A stretch of DNA of 64,000 nt from Bacteroidota bacterium (GTDB lineage Bacteria > Bacteroidota > Ignavibacteria > UBA10030 > UBA8401), in the NCBI GenBank assembly GCA_041658205.1, contig JBBAAO010000003.1:1-64000 (forward strand), read 5' to 3'. Position 1 is the stretch's first letter. Each line of letters opens with the position of its first letter. This document shows positions 1-7,047 of the stretch, piece by piece. A program made the translations under genes and the position numbers. The notes under the pieces are model-generated. The model saw only the letters and a list, made by a program, of their open reading frames with translations. It was not told where the DNA came from and did no database searches.

Positions 1-101
1 AAACTCCGACATAAAGTCTTTTCTGTTAAATCGTAGTCAGCTAATGAAAGCGTACGATGAACTGCTGATTCTGCTTTTCCTTTAGATGCGGCCTGCAACA
101 A
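1..101 (-). CDS. Start of a protein in cassette 11 (partial)
   Basis: This is the left-most visible cassette, which begins at the attC core at 107-113 and leaves the window at base 1. One frame is open from two tandem TTG codons at 96-101 to the edge. It encodes about 33 residues of an alanine-, lysine- and leucine-containing N-terminus (LLQAASKGKAESAV...). There is no ATG in this frame and no clear ribosome binding site, so the start is a guess and the function is unknown. The other frames contain early stops. Confidence 0.3.
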   Translation of the reverse strand, partial: MLQAASKGKAESAVHRTLSLADYDLTEKTLCRS

Positions 102-106
102 CTGCG

Positions 107-269
107 GCCTAACGGACTGGAGCTAAGCCGCGTTGCAATGCTCCAGCGGGTTGATTAAAGTTTTAAGTTTAAAATGCTGTTTCGTAATGTATGTTGTGTT
201 TAGATATTTCAACTCTCATAACTTAGAGCGTGAGCAGATTGCAACGTCGGCTTGAGCGACTGGTTAGGC
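107..269 (-). repeat. attC site of cassette 10
   Basis: Outer boxes are GCCTAAC at 107-113 and GTTAGGC at 263-269. The inner arms (GCTAAGCCGCGTTGCAA against TTGCAACGTCGGCTTGAGC) pair imperfectly, as in attC, where unpaired bases mark the recombined strand. The hairpin tip carries the conserved stretch with TATGTTGTGTTTAGATATTTCAAC found in several sites of this array. Confidence 0.9.
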
Positions 270-279
270 GCAACGATAA

Positions 280-678
280 TTATGTTTTGAATGTGGTCAT
301 AAATACAAGGAGCGCTACAATTAACGAAGCTGCAACCAACAGCGGAGTTAATGAACTAGTAGGTGGTGGCTCTGAAAACTTCATCTCCTTTATTGCACGG
401 AAGTTTATTGTACCTGAAAAATATTCTTGTTTATAAGACCCCTCTTTTGAGACAACTCCAGTTCCGGTAACAAAACACGAATCAATATTATCTTTTGCAG
501 TATAATTGTCGGGTGCAAAAGAAACTATTCTACCGTCAATTAAATACAACGTGATTGATTTCGTAGAATCTAGGAATAAATAAGAAGCAGAAACTGTTTG
601 ATTCGAAGAACAACCAAGCCACCACACGCTGACGATTAAGATTATTATGTTTGTATTTTTGTTTACCACATATGCCAT
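280..678 (-). CDS. Small lipoprotein with a C-terminal membrane segment (cassette 10)
   Basis: The 132-residue product has an N-terminal hydrophobic signal ending in a WLGC lipobox (Cys about residue 23), so it is probably a lipoprotein. A short beta-rich domain with two further Cys follows. A strongly hydrophobic segment near residues 108-127 precedes a short basic tail. A lipid anchor plus a C-terminal transmembrane helix is unusual in so short a protein. It fills the space between attC sites 9 and 10, so it is the only gene of its cassette and would be transcribed from the array promoter. I do not recognise the family and infer no function. Confidence 0.75.
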   Translation of the reverse strand: MAYVVNKNTNIIILIVSVWWLGCSSNQTVSASYLFLDSTKSITLYLIDGRIVSFAPDNYTAKDNIDSCFVTGTGVVSKEGSYKQEYFSGTINFRAIKEMKFSEPPPTSSLTPLLVAASLIVALLVFMTTFKT

Positions 679-686
679 TTTCGTGC

Positions 687-851
687 GCCTAACGGACTGG
701 AGCTAAGTTGCGTGGTAACGTTTTTACGCGAACGCGACCTTGATTAATTTGCTGATAACTGTTTGAATCGTATGTTGTGCTTAAATATTTCAACTTCGAG
801 TACAAAATTCGCGTTCGCGGTTACCACGTCAACTTGAGCGACTGGTTAGGC
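687..851 (-). repeat. attC site of cassette 9
   Basis: Boxes are GCCTAAC at 687-693 and GTTAGGC at 845-851. The arms GCGTGGTAACG and CGGTTACCACG pair. The body is almost identical to the attC of cassette 8 (1635-1799) over its whole length, although the two cassettes carry unrelated genes. Confidence 0.92.
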
Positions 852-864
852 CACGATAACTTAT

Positions 865-1608
865 TTAACAAACAGTATGATCGATAACTATTGTTGTAAT
901 ATCGATGTCTCGCAACCTTTTAGTAAATGGTGTAATCCCATATTTTTGTAGCAATTTGTTCCTTTCACTTTCAAACTGTGCCCTTTTCTGTGCACACTCT
1001 TGAGGCCATTTATCTATCTCATCACGCGAATAATATTCAAGGTAATGTGTAGAGTCCCTTTGAAATTCTCTTCTACAATGATGTTCACAAGTCTCGCCTG
1101 CTATATCATTAGTAAACGAATATTTACGCACCAAGTCATTAAAATCTATATCAAATGATATTTCATTTGCTTCTGGAGAATTAGGATAAATGTGTTGCGC
1201 TACAGAATCCCAAAATTTATATGGCTCCATAAAATTGTTCTCTCCTTTCCAGCCATCATCGACCATCCTAAAATGGGTAATGTTTCGTTGAACATATTGT
1301 AGACATCTATAACCAAGTGTACTATCAAGACAAGGTGGTTCCATACCTTCTGGAGATTGGATACCAGACGTCGCGTTGTTTACTAACCCACCAACAAGTT
1401 TCTCTGCATTATAAATTTGCAAGATATATTTTAATGTTAAGGAGGTTGATGATGTGATTTCGTTTAGGAATTTGAGGCATGAATCTACTTTTGCGCAAAA
1501 TGTTTTGTTTCTCTCAAAAAATCTATTCTGTGACAATGCATAATTATTAATCATTGTAAGCATTAATATTATGATGATAAGCCATTTTATATTTTTATGT
1601 ACAAGCAT
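865..1608 (-). CDS. Exported Cys-rich protein of unknown function (cassette 9)
   Basis: The 247-residue product has an N-terminal hydrophobic segment (about residues 9-26) ending near ALSQ, consistent with a cleavable signal peptide. The mature part is soluble and rich in charged residues, with about nine Cys residues including a CEHHC pair and a C-terminal Cys, which suggests disulfides or metal binding in the periplasm. A GAAGGAAG ribosome binding site precedes the ATG at 1608. It is the only gene of its cassette, between attC sites 8 and 9. I do not recognise the family. The gene is AT-rich compared with the genes right of the integron, which fits cassette capture from elsewhere. Confidence 0.8.
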   Translation of the reverse strand: MLVHKNIKWLIIIILMLTMINNYALSQNRFFERNKTFCAKVDSCLKFLNEITSSTSLTLKYILQIYNAEKLVGGLVNNATSGIQSPEGMEPPCLDSTLGYRCLQYVQRNITHFRMVDDGWKGENNFMEPYKFWDSVAQHIYPNSPEANEISFDIDFNDLVRKYSFTNDIAGETCEHHCRREFQRDSTHYLEYYSRDEIDKWPQECAQKRAQFESERNKLLQKYGITPFTKRLRDIDITTIVIDHTVC

Positions 1609-1634
1609 ATTAATTTTCTTCCTTCACGATCGTG

Positions 1635-1799
1635 GCCTAACGGACTGGAGCTAAGTTGCATGGTAACGTTTTTACGCGAACGCGACCCTGATTAATTTAC
1701 TGATAACTGTTTGAATCGTATGTTGTGTTTAGATATTTCAACTTTGAATACAAAATTCGCGTTCGCGGTTACCACGTCAACTTGAGCGACTGGTTAGGC
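1635..1799 (-). repeat. attC site of cassette 8
   Basis: Boxes are GCCTAAC at 1635-1641 and GTTAGGC at 1793-1799, with the same paired arms as the attC of cassette 9. The right-hand box supplies the TAA stop codon of the cassette 8 gene. Confidence 0.92.
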
Positions 1800-2060
1800 A
1801 GCAGAATTTTCATCATTATTTATTTCTGTTTCAGTTAAAATCCGATCTAGAAATTTATATAGACTATTTGTTTTGAACAGAAGGAAATAACCAATTATAA
1901 AATGTAAAATACCATTAACAACATTGGTCAGTTGAACGTATGTAGGTGGTTGAGTTTTGATAAATATTGGCGCGACAATGTGAGATATTGGGTTTATGAC
2001 ACCTATTAGAATCCATATTCCTAAAAGTCGAGCACCGACGATGAATAGATCTTTCCTCAT
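1794..2060 (-). CDS. Small two-helix membrane protein (cassette 8)
   Basis: The 88-residue product has two clear hydrophobic segments (about residues 9-30 and 47-65) joined by a short linker containing a PPTYVQ stretch, and an acidic C-terminal tail. It is predicted to be an inner-membrane protein. The ATG at 2060 follows a GAAGGA ribosome binding site. Its last codons GCT GCC TAA overlap the attC core, so the recombination site provides the stop codon. Family and function are not recognised. Small membrane proteins of this kind are common cassette cargo and sometimes act as toxins or phage-exclusion factors, but nothing here shows that. Confidence 0.72.
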   Translation of the reverse strand: MRKDLFIVGARLLGIWILIGVINPISHIVAPIFIKTQPPTYVQLTNVVNGILHFIIGYFLLFKTNSLYKFLDRILTETEINNDENSAA

Positions 2061-2091
2061 TTTAAGTTTTCCTTCACTATTACTTTCTGCT

Positions 2092-2255
2092 GCCTAACGG
2101 ACTGGAGTTAAGCTGCGTGTGAACGTTCCAGAGCCGAGAAATTGTTTTTTAATTCGCCGATAACTATCCGTAACCTAAGTTGTAATTTGAAAACTCAACA
2201 TTCAAGTTTCAGGCGCGCCGGCGGTTCACACGTCAGCTTGAACGACTGGTTAGAA
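2092..2255 (-). repeat. attC site of cassette 7
   Basis: Boxes are GCCTAAC at 2092-2098 and the variant GTTAGAA(C) starting at 2249. The arms GCGTGTGAACG and CGGTTCACACG pair. The sequence is nearly identical to the attC of cassette 2 (4973-5136), far away in the array and attached to a different gene. Confidence 0.9.
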
Positions 2256-2262
2256 CGCAGCG

Positions 2263-2982
2263 CTATAAATATTTTTTAATTTGTTTTGCTAATTCACGTA
2301 AATGAACTTTAGTCCGTTTGTCCCATTCTGGATTTCGACGTCGAATCTCTGGATGAGCAAGATGAACTATTTTAATATTATCAGCATAAGATAAATCTCT
2401 AATGACACCATCAAGGGATGGTTTACTGTTTTGAGAAACAACTCTTGCAGCAACTTCTCCAAGTGTAATTATGAGTTTGGGATTACAAACTTTCAATTCT
2501 TCCTTAAACCATTCTAAACTTGCTTCTGCAATCTTGGGAAATAACTTGTGAGTATCTACAAATCCTGACGAGTCAAAATTCTTTAGATGTTTATCTGGAT
2601 ACAAATATATTTTGACTATATCGGTTATCCATAGATCAGTGCGTTCAATACCAAGCTGAGGAAAATAGTTTTTATGTAAACTTTCTGTTGATTCTTGAAT
2701 TCTTACTTGAGATCCATCAAAATAATGTTCAGGACCAAATGGTGCGAGATTATCACCGACGGGAATCAATTTCCCATTTCTTTGTTCAAAACGAGCTGAC
2801 GGAAATGCACCAACCAACATTATCTTGTTAGTTGTCGTTTGGACAGGAATAACAGGTCTAATCGGATTTCCGTCTGGATATACATATCGTTTAGGAAATC
2901 CATTTACTTTATTCTGTATATCTGTCAAATAAATAGCAAAACATTCTTTTTGAAATTTTAATACTGCAGGATTCGATTTCAT
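2263..2982 (-). CDS. Uracil-DNA glycosylase-superfamily protein (cassette 7)
   Basis: The 239-residue product has the landmarks of the uracil-DNA glycosylase fold. There is a GAFPSAR motif at about residues 58-64 (the GxxPS/G active-site loop), a DIVK segment at 121-124, the core strand IITLG at 171-175, and HPEIRRR from His210 (the second active-site loop). It lacks the four-Cys iron-sulfur set of family 4 enzymes, so it is a divergent branch that may bind or repair a modified base or have another role. A good ribosome binding site (AAGGGGAAT) precedes the ATG. It is the only gene of its cassette. The superfamily assignment is fairly secure; substrate and activity are not. Confidence 0.75.
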   Translation of the reverse strand: MKSNPAVLKFQKECFAIYLTDIQNKVNGFPKRYVYPDGNPIRPVIPVQTTTNKIMLVGAFPSARFEQRNGKLIPVGDNLAPFGPEHYFDGSQVRIQESTESLHKNYFPQLGIERTDLWITDIVKIYLYPDKHLKNFDSSGFVDTHKLFPKIAEASLEWFKEELKVCNPKLIITLGEVAARVVSQNSKPSLDGVIRDLSYADNIKIVHLAHPEIRRRNPEWDKRTKVHLRELAKQIKKYL

Positions 2983-3015
2983 TTATTCCCCTTTTAGAAA
3001 ATGCCTATTCGCTGC

Positions 3016-3180
3016 GTTCTAACGGACTGGAGCTAAGCCGCGTTGTAACGTTCCAGCGCGACGCGATTGTTTTTTAATTTGCTGATAACTGTTTGTATCG
3101 TAAGTTGTCATTTGAAAACTCAACACTCGCAACTCAAGCGCGAGCGCGGTTACAACGTCGGTTTGAGCGACTGGTTAGGC
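3016..3180 (-). repeat. attC site of cassette 6
   Basis: The left box is GTTCTAAC at 3016-3023 and the right box is GTTAGGC at 3174-3180. The arms GCCGCGTTGTAACG and CGGTTACAACGTCGG pair. The body is close to the attC sites of cassettes 4 and 5. Confidence 0.9.
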
Positions 3181-3193
3181 AACAAAGCCGTTA

Positions 3194-3625
3194 CTATTTA
3201 TTTAAATGATTGAGAATGATTTTATTAAAACGTGTTGCGTATTTATTCGCAACGATAGCTAATTCTTCATCGTCTTTTGTCATTATTGCATCTGATGTTC
3301 CAGGAATAACTTTCAAAGGAACGATGTTTTTGTAATTCTTTTCATAGTCATTGATCCCAGGTACTTCATATGTATATCCGTGCACACAGATAAAATAGAT
3401 GCTGTCTTTTTTAATTGCCGTTTGCGCAAGTGAATCAGGATTGGAATTATTCAGCACGGCTAATGAACGCTGCACTATCAAAATTCTCTTCTGTTCTTCC
3501 GTCATTTCAGATCTCGCCTGAGTCGTATCCACTATTTTTGCCAATCTTTGCTGAGACGAGTTTCCTTTACAACCGAAAATCAAAGCGATGAGAAATAAAA
3601 CCAATATTGTATTTCTTATTATCAT
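3194..3625 (-). CDS. Lipoprotein of unknown function (cassette 6)
   Basis: The 143-residue product starts with a hydrophobic signal and an IFGC lipobox (Cys19), so it should be lipid-anchored in the envelope. The mature part is charged and helical at first, with a more compact C-terminal half containing a YICVHGYTYEVPG stretch. I do not recognise the family. It is the only gene of its cassette, between attC sites 5 and 6. No strong ribosome binding site is visible upstream of the ATG at 3625. Confidence 0.75.
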   Translation of the reverse strand: MIIRNTILVLFLIALIFGCKGNSSQQRLAKIVDTTQARSEMTEEQKRILIVQRSLAVLNNSNPDSLAQTAIKKDSIYFICVHGYTYEVPGINDYEKNYKNIVPLKVIPGTSDAIMTKDDEELAIVANKYATRFNKIILNHLNK

Positions 3626-3643
3626 GAATGCTGTTTCTTTGTT

Positions 3644-3808
3644 GCCTAACGGACTGGAACTAAACTGCGTGCAAACGTTCCAGCGCGCTGGATTGTGTTT
3701 TTAAATTGCTGATAACTATCGCTGTCATAAGTTGTAATTTGAGAACTCAACACTTAAAACTCAAAGCGCGTCGCGGTTTGCACGTCATGTTTGAGTGACT
3801 GGTTAGCC
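3644..3808 (-). repeat. attC site of cassette 5
   Basis: Boxes are GCCTAAC at 3644-3650 and GTTAGCC at 3802-3808. The arms GCGTGCAAACG and CGGTTTGCACG pair. It closes a cassette with no credible gene. Confidence 0.9.
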
Positions 3809-3983
3809 CGCTAAAACTATTTTTTGAAACGCTACACTGCTGGCGGCTGGCGTAAGCCACGTTGAATTGAATAACAACTTTTTGAATGTTAAAGAACTGT
3901 TTATTTGTTTTTTTTGATTTTACAACAAAACTCAAATTGAACTGCAAAACTTGAGCAACATTTTATTTTGCCGCCAGCAGAGT
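3809..3983 (-). other. ORF-less cassette 5 body with an internal attC-sized hairpin
   Basis: This 175-bp cassette body has no credible gene. It contains a perfect 11-bp inverted repeat, CTGCTGGCGGC at 3837-3847 and GCCGCCAGCAG at 3970-3980, spanning 144 bp. Just inside the left arm is GGCTGGCGTAAGCCACGTTG, which resembles the inner arm of the array's own attC sites (GGAGCTAAGCCGCGTTG). It could be a relic attC of another family, a non-coding RNA or a regulatory spacer. Confidence 0.6.
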
Positions 3984-4148
3984 GGGCTAACGGACTGGAG
4001 CTAACCTGCGTAGTAACGTTCCAGCGCGATGGATTCTGTTTTTAAATTGCTGATAACCGTTCGTATCGTAAGTTGTCATTTGAGAACTCAACACTTAAAA
4101 CTCAAAGCGCGTCGCGGTTACCACGTCAGGTTGAGCGACTGGTTAGGT
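3984..4148 (-). repeat. attC site of cassette 4
   Basis: The left box is GGGCTAAC at 3984-3991 and the right box is GTTAGGT at 4142-4148. The body closely matches the attC of cassette 5. The right box supplies the TAA stop codon of the cassette 4 gene. Confidence 0.9.
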
Positions 4149-4538
4149 GGCATTACTTATTTTGTCACTTTGTTTTTCTAATGCTTGATCAAGAGCAAAT
4201 AATCTTGCGCCGATTTCATAGTTGAACGCTTTTTGAAGTTTAACCCACACAAACCACCACGAAAGAAAGCAAACAATACTTACCAGCCACATTTGATAAA
4301 ATAAAACTACTACTCCTGCAATAAGTGCTACAATTCCAATTTTACCGGAAATACCAGCCAAAGAGTAATATAACTTAGTACCCGGAACCATCAATGCTCG
4401 TTCAACGGTAATTGGATTAATAATAAGATTAAACATTTCTTGATAAGATTTATTATCAGATTGTTTAATAACATTTTTGATTTTATCTATTTCGGCTCGT
4501 TGAACCACAACACCAATTGGCGTGATGTATTGTTTCAT
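4143..4538 (-). CDS. Membrane protein with two central helices (cassette 4)
   Basis: The 131-residue product begins with about 60 soluble residues, followed by two adjacent transmembrane helices (about residues 64-83 and 85-101) and a charged, probably coiled C-terminal tail. It has no signal peptide. The last codons (GCC ACC TAA) run into the attC core, so the stop codon comes from the recombination site. The family is not recognised. The layout resembles small two-helix membrane effector proteins, but no enzymatic motif is visible. Confidence 0.7.
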   Translation of the reverse strand: MKQYITPIGVVVQRAEIDKIKNVIKQSDNKSYQEMFNLIINPITVERALMVPGTKLYYSLAGISGKIGIVALIAGVVVLFYQMWLVSIVCFLSWWFVWVKLQKAFNYEIGARLFALDQALEKQSDKISNAT

Positions 4539-4571
4539 ATTTAGAGTATGAGTGAGATGCTATTTAATGCC

Positions 4572-4736
4572 ACCTAACGGACGGGCACTAAGCTGCGTTG
4601 TGACGTTGTGTCGCGGACGCGACCCCGATTAATTTACCGATAACTGTTTGAATCGTATGTTGTGTTTAGATTTTTCAACATCGAATACAAAAATCGCGGA
4701 CGCGGTCACAACGTCAGCTTGAGTGCCTGGTTATAC
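4572..4736 (-). repeat. attC site of cassette 3
   Basis: The left box is ACCTAAC at 4572-4578 and the right box is GTTATAC at 4730-4736. The arms GCTGCGTTGTGACG and CGGTCACAACGTCAGC pair. The loop region matches the attC sites of cassettes 8 and 9. Confidence 0.9.
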
Positions 4737-4972
4737 GGCTGTTGATTAATTTGCACACTATTTAGTTTTGAACACTGATTTTTAACTTTAAGCATTAACG
4801 ACAACTGCATATGAGTTTTAGGTTGCCAACGGCGTGCGAAGCCAATTCTTGATTCGTTAAAACTTGAACCTTGAACACTTTCTGTTGATAACCTTGTTTG
4901 ACTCCGCAATATCTTCAATTGACGCACAAACGCTGACTTACTTTTTATGCTTTTCGCCGTTGGCAACAAGCC
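4737..4972 (-). other. ORF-less cassette 3 body with an internal attC-sized hairpin
   Basis: This 236-bp cassette body has no convincing gene; the longest frame (4706-4969) runs through the attC, starts at TTG and has no recognisable features. It contains a perfect 13-bp inverted repeat, GTTGCCAACGGCG at 4822-4834 and CGCCGTTGGCAAC at 4955-4967, spanning 146 bp. The left arm is followed by TGCGAAGCCAATTC, comparable to TGGCGTAAGCCACG in cassette 5. Confidence 0.6.
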
Positions 4973-5136
4973 GTATAACGGACTGGAGTTAAGCTGCGTG
5001 TGAACGTTCCAGAGCCGAGAAATTGTTTTTTAATTCGCCGATAGCTATCCGTAACCTAAGTTGTAATTTGATAACTCATCATTCAAGTTTCAGGCGCGTC
5101 GGCGGTTCACACGTCAGCTTGAACGACTGGTTAGCC
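4973..5136 (-). repeat. attC site of cassette 2
   Basis: The left box is GTATAAC at 4973-4979 and the right box is GTTAGCC at 5130-5136. It differs from the attC of cassette 7 at only a handful of positions. Confidence 0.9.
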
Positions 5137-5150
5137 CGCAATGCGTATAA

Positions 5151-5717
5151 TTAATTTAATTTGAAATCAGTCAGTTTTAATTCAATACCCCAATCATTTT
5201 TTGTTTTCACTACACCAACACCTTTTTTGTAAACAGTGATATAATTAAAATCGACACCACACCGTTGAGTTATAAACTCAATTACATCATCACTTTTGTC
5301 AAGAACTTTTATTGAATAATCTCTGCAACGAGGAAGATAGTTTATATCTTTTTGCGATACACTGTCACCTAATTCCAAGTGTATTTGAGCAACATCGTTT
5401 TCTTTCAATGAAAATATTGCATCAATAAACTCTATATATTGATTGGTGATTGAATCGTAATTCAAGAGAAACAAAGTGTCGTTAGAAACTCTCTGCCAAT
5501 AGAAAGAGTGAAGTATTTTGCCATTATTATTACCAGAAGTCTTAAACTTATAAAATATTTTATTGTTAATAGTATCAACCGAAATAACTTCCGTATCATC
5601 ACTTGAGTCGTAAGTCCATTTATTTCCAACCGATAATGGCATAAACTGATCGTTCGATATTCGAAATGTTGAACATCCAGTTAATATTATCAGAATTATG
5701 AATAGAATCGTTTTCAT
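5151..5717 (-). CDS. Lipoprotein of unknown function (cassette 2)
   Basis: The chosen ATG at 5717 gives a 188-residue protein with a classic lipoprotein signal ending in ILTGC (Cys15). A longer frame upstream is only translated attC sequence. The mature part is beta-rich; an LSVGNKWTYD segment at about residues 28-37 resembles the start of many Bacteroidota cell-surface lipoproteins. No ribosome binding site precedes the ATG. Instead a four-codon mini-ORF (ATG AAC AAA TGA) overlaps the start codon by four bases and could couple translation. It is the only gene of its cassette, and its function is unknown. Confidence 0.78.
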   Translation of the reverse strand: MKTILFIILIILTGCSTFRISNDQFMPLSVGNKWTYDSSDDTEVISVDTINNKIFYKFKTSGNNNGKILHSFYWQRVSNDTLFLLNYDSITNQYIEFIDAIFSLKENDVAQIHLELGDSVSQKDINYLPRCRDYSIKVLDKSDDVIEFITQRCGVDFNYITVYKKGVGVVKTKNDWGIELKLTDFKLN

Positions 5718-5728
5718 TTGTTCATTGC

Positions 5729-5894
5729 GGGCTAACGGACTGGAGCTAACCTGCGTGGTAACGTTTTTACGCGGACGCAATGTCTATTAGCTCGCTGATT
5801 ACTTTTGCTAACGTATGTTGTGTTTAGAAATTTCAACTTTGAATAACAAAATTGCGGCCGCGGTTACCACGTCAGGTTGAGCGACTGGTTAGGC
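5729..5894 (-). repeat. attC site of cassette 1
   Basis: The left box is GGGCTAAC at 5729-5736 and the right box is GTTAGGC at 5888-5894. The arms GCGTGGTAACG and CGGTTACCACG pair. The loop is more diverged than in the other sites. Confidence 0.88.
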
Positions 5895-5922
5895 AGCTAT
5901 ATTTTGATCACTATTCTAAGAA

Positions 5923-6909
5923 TTAAATCTCCAAGAAATAAATATTTCCTTCAACACTATATGCAAATCGTTTGCTATTTTGTGAAAATGCAAACGACCA
6001 GATTCCAGGAAGTATAGAATCTTTTAGTCGTACTTTTACCGCAACAACCTTTTTTGCAGAACTTGAGGCAACATCACATAGATATATGTAATGTTCTGTC
6101 GGAGAAATATTCATTGGGGTCTCTCGTAGAAATGCAATTTTCTTCCCATCAGGCGACCATGCAACTTGAAACCCAAATTTATCATCTGTTCCTGACTGCC
6201 ATACTTTCTTTGAAACACCTGACAATAGATCTTTAACAAAATACTCTTGTATACTATCTTGAGTAAAAGTCAGCACTTGCAATCCATTAGCATTCCAATT
6301 GATCCAACGTGGAAACTGCGTTGGCATTGAAACATTCGTTGAAGAGCCATCGGAAAGATTGAGAATCCTGCCGGAAGTTAAAAGGATTTTCTTTGAATCT
6401 GGTGAAATTGTGACGAAATACTCATCGCCTAGGAGAGGATATGGAAAGATCGATATTTTGGGGGTAACAAGACAATTGGAAATAATATAAATACCCGATG
6501 AATTGTCTCGATTCAATGCAACATTAAATATTGTGTCGCGAACAGAATAAAAACTGTTCGAATAGCGTAAAGTACTGTCCAAAACAGTTGTTTTATTATT
6601 CCGAATATCAACCGCTTTAATCTTTCCACTCAGCGTACTGCCTTGAACGATAAGAGAGGTATACGAAATGTTTGAACTATCCGATATCCATGCAACAACA
6701 CCCGCATCATTATCAAAAGTAACTTGAACACCCTTTCCCATTATAAATGGCGAATTATCATTTATAGATTCTATTTGATCGTTTGAATTGGGAGTGCTTT
6801 TTTTACAGGCAAAACTACCAAACAAAAGTAAAACATATATTGTAATGGCAAAATATGAATTTCTTTTACTTACTATTCCATTAATGATTTTCTGCTTTCT
6901 ACTAAACAT
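5923..6909 (-). CDS. Lipoprotein with TolB-like beta-propeller repeats (cassette 1)
   Basis: The 328-residue product follows a good ribosome binding site (GGAG, then ATG at 6909). It has an N-terminal hydrophobic segment ending in SFAC (Cys about residue 35), so it is probably a lipoprotein. The rest looks like a six- or seven-bladed propeller: repeated TolB/WD40-like blades are visible as TISPDSKKILLTSG and AWSPDGKKIAFLRE, with a third weaker copy near the C-terminus (AFSQNSKRFAYSVEG). Such domains bind proteins or ligands in the periplasm or at the surface. It is the first cassette next to attI, so it is the newest insertion under the usual attI-first model and the best placed for expression. 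Confidence 0.82.
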   Translation of the reverse strand: MFSRKQKIINGIVSKRNSYFAITIYVLLLFGSFACKKSTPNSNDQIESINDNSPFIMGKGVQVTFDNDAGVVAWISDSSNISYTSLIVQGSTLSGKIKAVDIRNNKTTVLDSTLRYSNSFYSVRDTIFNVALNRDNSSGIYIISNCLVTPKISIFPYPLLGDEYFVTISPDSKKILLTSGRILNLSDGSSTNVSMPTQFPRWINWNANGLQVLTFTQDSIQEYFVKDLLSGVSKKVWQSGTDDKFGFQVAWSPDGKKIAFLRETPMNISPTEHYIYLCDVASSSAKKVVAVKVRLKDSILPGIWSFAFSQNSKRFAYSVEGNIYFLEI

Positions 6910-7047
6910 ACAAGCTCCTACAATTTGTTAATAATAAATTGTGATTTATTAAAACAGCAATACGCCAGCATCGGCATTTTGTCTGTTTCGGTATCAACTA
7001 TTTTTATTTTCTACTCCTCGAGTTTGATATAAGATATTTTTTTAGCT

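Noticed and set aside
230..436. 68-codon + strand frame over attC of cassette 10
   Set aside because: It starts inside the recombination site and lies antisense to a better-supported lipoprotein gene.
3747..3947. 66-codon frame in cassette 5
   Set aside because: It runs through the attC, has no ribosome binding site and no protein-like composition.
4706..4969. 87-codon frame in cassette 3
   Set aside because: It starts at TTG inside the hairpin arm and continues through the attC; there are no recognisable features.
107..5894. Regularly spaced repeats that could suggest a CRISPR array
   Set aside because: The repeats are about 165-bp imperfect palindromes with RYYYAAC/GTTRRRY ends and spacers of 90-1000 bp containing genes; together with intI this is an integron array.
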